Below, in pieces: positions 13,218 through 16,202 of a stretch of DNA of 16,202 bases. A program made the translations under genes and the position numbers. Source of the DNA: an uncultured Collinsella sp. (lineage in GTDB: Bacteria; Actinomycetota; Coriobacteriia; Coriobacteriales; Coriobacteriaceae); contig CAKUGA010000028.1 in NCBI GenBank assembly GCA_934654515.1, forward strand, positions 1-16,202, given 5' to 3'. The notes below the pieces were generated by a model. That model was not told the DNA's origin. It saw only the letters and a program-made list of their open reading frames with translations, and made no database searches. Within the stretch, counting starts at the first letter, position 1; each line of letters opens with the position of its first letter.

Positions 13218-15620
13218 CTATTTCGTCTTGCCGGTAATGAGCGTCTTAAGACCCAGGCCGATCAGGCCCAGGCCCATGCGCACACGACCGGGGCGATGGC
13301 GCTCGATGGCCTTGGTCTTGCCGGCGGGCTTATCGCGACGGGCACTCGTCTCGGGTGCGGGCTTGGTGACCTGCGGCTCGGGCTGAGGTGCAGGTGCAGG
13401 CTCGGGCTCAATGACGGTCGCCTGGACCTCTTGGACCTTGGGTGCTACCGGCTGCGGCTCGGGCTCGGGGGCGGGTTTCGCCTCAATGACGGGCTCGGAC
13501 GCGGCCTCGGCGTTGCGATAGGCACGCTCCAGCAGGGCTTCCTGCGAGTTGAAGGGTTTCTCACCCTCTGCACGCTCCACGGGGACCCAGGTGCCGTCGC
13601 TCGTGAGGCTGCGGGCCTTCACGTTGTCGCGCAGCTGCATGCCCATGTACTCGTGTACCAGGGCGCGGCAGGTGGGGTCGAGCACGGGGAAGGCGATCTC
13701 CACGCGGTGCTCGGTGTTGCGTGTCATCATGTCTGCCGAGCTCAGGTAAATCATGTCCGAGTCCACGCCAAAAGCGTAAACACGGGCGTGCTCCAAAAAG
13801 CGTCCGACGATGGAGCGGACATGCACGTTCTCGGTCTTGCCCGGAACACCGGGCTTGAGGCACGAGATGCCGCGGATGATCATGTCCACGCGGACTCCAG
13901 CGCACGATGCCTCGGCGATCTTGTCGATGACCTCGCGGTCGGTGAGCGAGTTGAGTTTAAAGAACACGCGGGCGGGCTCGCCAGCGAGAGCGCGCTGAAT
14001 CTCTCGATCCAGACCGCGCATGATGAGCGGCTTGAGGCCGACCGGCGCCACGCCCAGGAAGCGGTAATCGCCGCGCAGATTGCCCAGCGACAGGTTGCGG
14101 AAGAACAGGTTGGCGTCCTCGCCGATGCCGGGGTGGGCGGTCATGAGCATAAAGTCGCTGTAGAGTTTGGCCGTCTTCTCGTTAAAGTTGCCGGTGCCCA
14201 GCAGCGTCAGACGCGTTAGCGCCATGCCTTCGCGATAGGTGAGCTGGCAGATCTTGGAGTGGCACTTAAAGCCCTCGGAGCCGTAGATGACGGTGCAGCC
14301 GGCCTCTTCCAGGCGCTCGGCCCACTCGATGTTGTTCTGCTCGTCAAAGCGCGCGCGGAGCTCCATGAGCACCGTGACTTCTTTGCCGTTCTCGGCGGCA
14401 TCGATCAGTGACTCGCACAGGCGGCTCTGCTTGGCCACGCGGTAGAGCGTGATGCGCAGCGAGATGCACTCGGGGTCATAGGCGGCCTCGTGCACCAGGT
14501 CCAAGAACGGATTCATGGCCTCGTAAGGGTAAAAGAGCAGCTTGTCGTGCTGCAGCACCTGCTCGCGGATGGAGCGGGCCATATCGATGGTGGGGTTGGG
14601 CTGCGGCTTAAACGGCGTAAATAGCAGCTCGTTGCGTAGATGCTCGGGAATCTTGCCCTCAATGCCGAAGACGTAGCCCAGGTCGAGCGGGATATCGCAG
14701 GTAAAGACCGAGCGGCGAGAAAGCTCGAGCGCCTTGCGGATGGTCTTGAGCGTCGCCTTCTCGAGCGACCCCGAGACCGCGAGCACTACCGGCTGCAGAC
14801 GCAGGCGCTTCTTGAGGATGCGCTTCATGTGCTGGCGGTAGTCCTCTTCCTCCTCGACGCCCTCGCCGTCCGGATCGATGTCGGCGTTGCGGGTGACGCG
14901 GATGAGCGCGCGGTCGAGTGGCTTATAGGAGCCAAAGCAGCTGTCCAGGCAGGCGAGGATGACGTCCTCGAGCAGAATGTAGGAGTAGGTGCCGGTGGGC
15001 GAGGGGATCTCGACCACGCGGTTCATCGAGGCGGGGATCTCGATAAGGCCCAGCAGGCTCTCCTCGTCGGTGACGCCGTCCAGGCCACAAGCCAGATAGA
15101 GTGCACCGTTGCGCAGGTTGGGGAAGGGATGGCGCGGGTCAATGACCAACGGCGAGATGACCGGCGACACGTAGGCCTGGAAGTAGCGGGTTACAAAGGT
15201 GCGCTCCTCGGGCGTAAGCGAATCGATGCGGGCGCGGTGAACGCCCAGGGTGTCGAGCTTGCCCTCGATGCTCTTAAAGATGGACTCCCATCGGGTAAGG
15301 AGCCCGGGCATTTCGGCCATGACGGCATCGACCTGTTCGGAGGCGGTCATATTGCTCTTGTTGTCGACAGGCTGTTTTTTGAGCTCTGCCAGATCGGACA
15401 GGCCGCCCACGCGCACCATGAGAAACTCGTCGAGGTTAGACTCGAAAATCGACACGAACTTTAGACGCTCGAACAGCGGAACGGTCTCGTCGAAGGCTTC
15501 GTCAAGCACACGGTTGTCAAAGCGCAGCCAGCTGAGCTCTCGGTTCTGCGTGTACGAGAAGTCGCGCGGCGGTTTGCGCAGCTTTGCGGCGGCTTGCTTT
15601 TTTTCGATTTTGCTCGGCAT
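13218..15620 (-). CDS. ppk: Polyphosphate kinase (PPK1) with Pro/Glu-rich C-terminal extension
   Basis: PPK1 makes inorganic polyphosphate from the terminal phosphate of ATP, reversibly, often membrane-associated. Numbered from the ATG at 15620, the protein has 800 residues; usual PPK1s have about 690-720. The two active-site histidines are His454 (GFKCHSKICQL) and His611 (GRFLEHARVY). Their spacing of 157 equals that of His435 and His592 in the E. coli enzyme, and Arg394 and Arg424 keep the spacing of 30 of the Mg-binding arginines. The N-terminal NRELSWLRFDNRVL block and FESNLDEFLMVRVGG are typical. From about residue 700 a repetitive Pro/Glu/Ala-rich linker follows, ending in a basic, Gly/Leu-rich tail (GRVRMGLGLIGLGLKTL). 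The start is uncertain: ATG 15626 and GTG 15665 are alternatives. GGA nine bases upstream favours 15620. Confidence 0.95.
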   Translation of the reverse strand: MPSKIEKKQAAAKLRKPPRDFSYTQNRELSWLRFDNRVLDEAFDETVPLFERLKFVSIFESNLDEFLMVRVGGLSDLAELKKQPVDNKSNMTASEQVDAVMAEMPGLLTRWESIFKSIEGKLDTLGVHRARIDSLTPEERTFVTRYFQAYVSPVISPLVIDPRHPFPNLRNGALYLACGLDGVTDEESLLGLIEIPASMNRVVEIPSPTGTYSYILLEDVILACLDSCFGSYKPLDRALIRVTRNADIDPDGEGVEEEEDYRQHMKRILKKRLRLQPVVLAVSGSLEKATLKTIRKALELSRRSVFTCDIPLDLGYVFGIEGKIPEHLRNELLFTPFKPQPNPTIDMARSIREQVLQHDKLLFYPYEAMNPFLDLVHEAAYDPECISLRITLYRVAKQSRLCESLIDAAENGKEVTVLMELRARFDEQNNIEWAERLEEAGCTVIYGSEGFKCHSKICQLTYREGMALTRLTLLGTGNFNEKTAKLYSDFMLMTAHPGIGEDANLFFRNLSLGNLRGDYRFLGVAPVGLKPLIMRGLDREIQRALAGEPARVFFKLNSLTDREVIDKIAEASCAGVRVDMIIRGISCLKPGVPGKTENVHVRSIVGRFLEHARVYAFGVDSDMIYLSSADMMTRNTEHRVEIAFPVLDPTCRALVHEYMGMQLRDNVKARSLTSDGTWVPVERAEGEKPFNSQEALLERAYRNAEAASEPVIEAKPAPEPEPQPVAPKVQEVQATVIEPEPAPAPQPEPQVTKPAPETSARRDKPAGKTKAIERHRPGRVRMGLGLIGLGLKTLITGKTK

Positions 15621-15637
15621 ATGCATCTGTCCGTTCA

Positions 15638-15652
15638 GTCCCCGCAGGGGAC
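15638..15652 (-). promoter_or_regulatory. Hairpin at the ppk ribosome-binding region
   Basis: GTCCCC and GGGGAC form a perfect 6-bp stem with a three-base loop. On the minus strand its 3' arm contains GGGGA, 11-18 nt before the candidate ppk starts, and could mask a ribosome site. Further upstream, the heptamer AATAGTG is directly repeated on the minus strand (about 15663-15678). Confidence 0.4.
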
Positions 15653-15665
15653 GGTTGCCTAACAC

Positions 15666-16112
15666 TATTCACTATTGTCTCAATTTAGTTGACCTATGGC
15701 ACGGACGTATCGCGTGAACGGTATCTTTACCTACTTCTTACGCTGACAAGCCATAGAGCTGACGCCCGTCGCGTTGTGAAAAACGGTCTATATCCTCACT
15801 CAACTGGTGAGTATGTGTGAATAAGAATGATAGGTAGCTGAATATCATCGAATACAGACAGAAACACGAACAAGCGTCATTTATATACATAAAACCGTTT
15901 TAGATATGCAATTCTTAATCGAAAGATTGGAGTTGTAATTGCGAATGATTTTTGAGAAAAAAGAGCGTTTACCTTAGAAAAGTTACTTTAGAACGCCGAA
16001 GTACATCATGGGGGAATCACATGCGATATACCGTTCATCGCACTTTGTTGACCGTTCGGGGGCGAGGTGGAATTGCGGGTGATTTTTGGATATAACTAGA
16101 GCTGTCAGCAAG
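15666..16112. other. Long AT-richer intergenic region between ppk and the next gene
   Basis: No gene is supported here; a 65-codon minus-strand frame at 15983-16180 overlaps the next gene's ribosome site and has no recognisable protein. The region is visibly richer in A and T than the rest of the window. It holds a possible arginine-repressor box (15816-15833), an imperfect 20-nt direct repeat (15937-15956 and 16071-16090; 16 of 20 positions match) and the short inverted repeat CTCAC/GTGAG near 15796-15812. It must carry the divergent promoters of ppk and the downstream gene, but I cannot place -35/-10 pairs with confidence. Confidence 0.5.
15816..15833 (+). promoter_or_regulatory. Possible ArgR/AhrC box
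   Basis: TGTGAATAAGAATGATAG matches about 13 of 18 positions of the AhrC-type consensus CATGAATAAAAATKCAAK. It lies upstream of a gene resembling arginine deiminase, whose family is often controlled by ArgR-type regulators. The distance to the start (about 345 nt) is long, which weakens the case. Confidence 0.3.
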
Positions 16113-16137
16113 CAGCGCCCCATATGGAGGGGCGCTG
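16113..16137 (+). promoter_or_regulatory. Leader hairpin of the gene starting at 16179
   Basis: CAGCGCCCC and GGGGCGCTG form a perfect 9-bp stem with a seven-base loop, 41 nt ahead of the ATG, with no T tract after it. A second hairpin with one bulge follows: TTCGGCC at 16143-16149 and GGCCCGAA up to about 16162. Together they make a structured leader that may affect stability or translation. Confidence 0.45.
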
Positions 16138-16178
16138 ATACATTCGGCCAGTAAGGCCCGAAAGAAAGGTAGGAGGCC

Positions 16179-16202
16179 ATGACGAAAGGTCTGCACGTGC
16201 CT
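16179..16202 (+). CDS. 5' end of a gene, probably arginine deiminase (partial)
   Basis: Only eight codons are in the window (MTKGLHVP). AGGAGG ends two bases before the ATG, after a spaced AGG-rich leader, so this is a convincing gene start. The peptide resembles the N-terminus of arginine deiminase (pattern M-T-x-x-LHV followed by SEIG), the enzyme that turns arginine into citrulline and ammonia in the ATP-yielding arginine dihydrolase pathway. The identity is inferred from very few residues plus the possible ArgR box upstream; the call of a gene is much firmer than the name. Confidence 0.5.

Noticed and set aside
13182..15464. Plus-strand frames opposite ppk (13182-14219 and 14640-15464)
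   Set aside because: Antisense shadows of a certain PPK1 gene.
15983..16180. 65-codon minus-strand frame
   Set aside because: It overlaps the ribosome site and start of the downstream gene and has no recognisable features.

Overview
The window looks like chromosome of a high-GC, anaerobic, fermentative Gram-positive bacterium, most likely Coriobacteriia and close to Collinsella. This rests on general impression (GC-rich codon use, strong AGGAG-type ribosome sites, acetate kinase/Pta fermentation genes, probable arginine deiminase) and not on a taxonomic marker. No tRNA, rRNA, CRISPR array, transposase or phage gene was found.

Layout. (1) 106-2653, plus strand: a HIT-family hydrolase, a LysR-type regulator and an MFS exporter; the last two look less GC-rich than their neighbours. 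(2) 2774-6626: two tandem acetate kinase genes on the plus strand, each followed by its own terminator, facing a convergent phosphate acetyltransferase gene on the minus strand. Together these give the acetyl-CoA to acetyl-phosphate to acetate route that makes ATP. (3) 6627-6858: a divergent control region with two opposed TATAAT boxes. (4) 6859-9085: UDP-galactopyranose mutase overlapping a family 2 glycosyltransferase, a two-gene cell-surface glycan operon. (5) 9086-9461: a gene-free stretch made almost wholly of nested imperfect palindromes, including an inverted copy of the 3' end of the glycosyltransferase gene. (6) 9462-15620, minus strand: a P1/S58 (NylC/DmpA-like) self-cleaving hydrolase, Maf nucleotide pyrophosphatase, a DJ-1/PfpI protein that overlaps maf, a RumA/RlmD-type 5-methyluridine methyltransferase with an Fe-S motif, and a polyphosphate kinase with an unusual C-terminal extension. 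(7) 15621-16178: a long AT-richer intergenic region with a possible arginine-repressor box, leading into the first 8 codons of a gene that resembles arginine deiminase.

The most unusual signals are three long palindromes (5517-5615, 9118-9227, 9321-9449). Each has distant perfect or near-perfect outer arms centred on an ordinary terminator-like hairpin, and each lies just after a stop codon. Other points of interest are the active-site divergence between the tandem acetate kinases, a similar leader palindrome about 53 nt before both ackA1 and pta, and the tail on polyphosphate kinase. I did not find a clearly new multi-gene defence or metabolic system; the palindromes are the best candidate for something undescribed.
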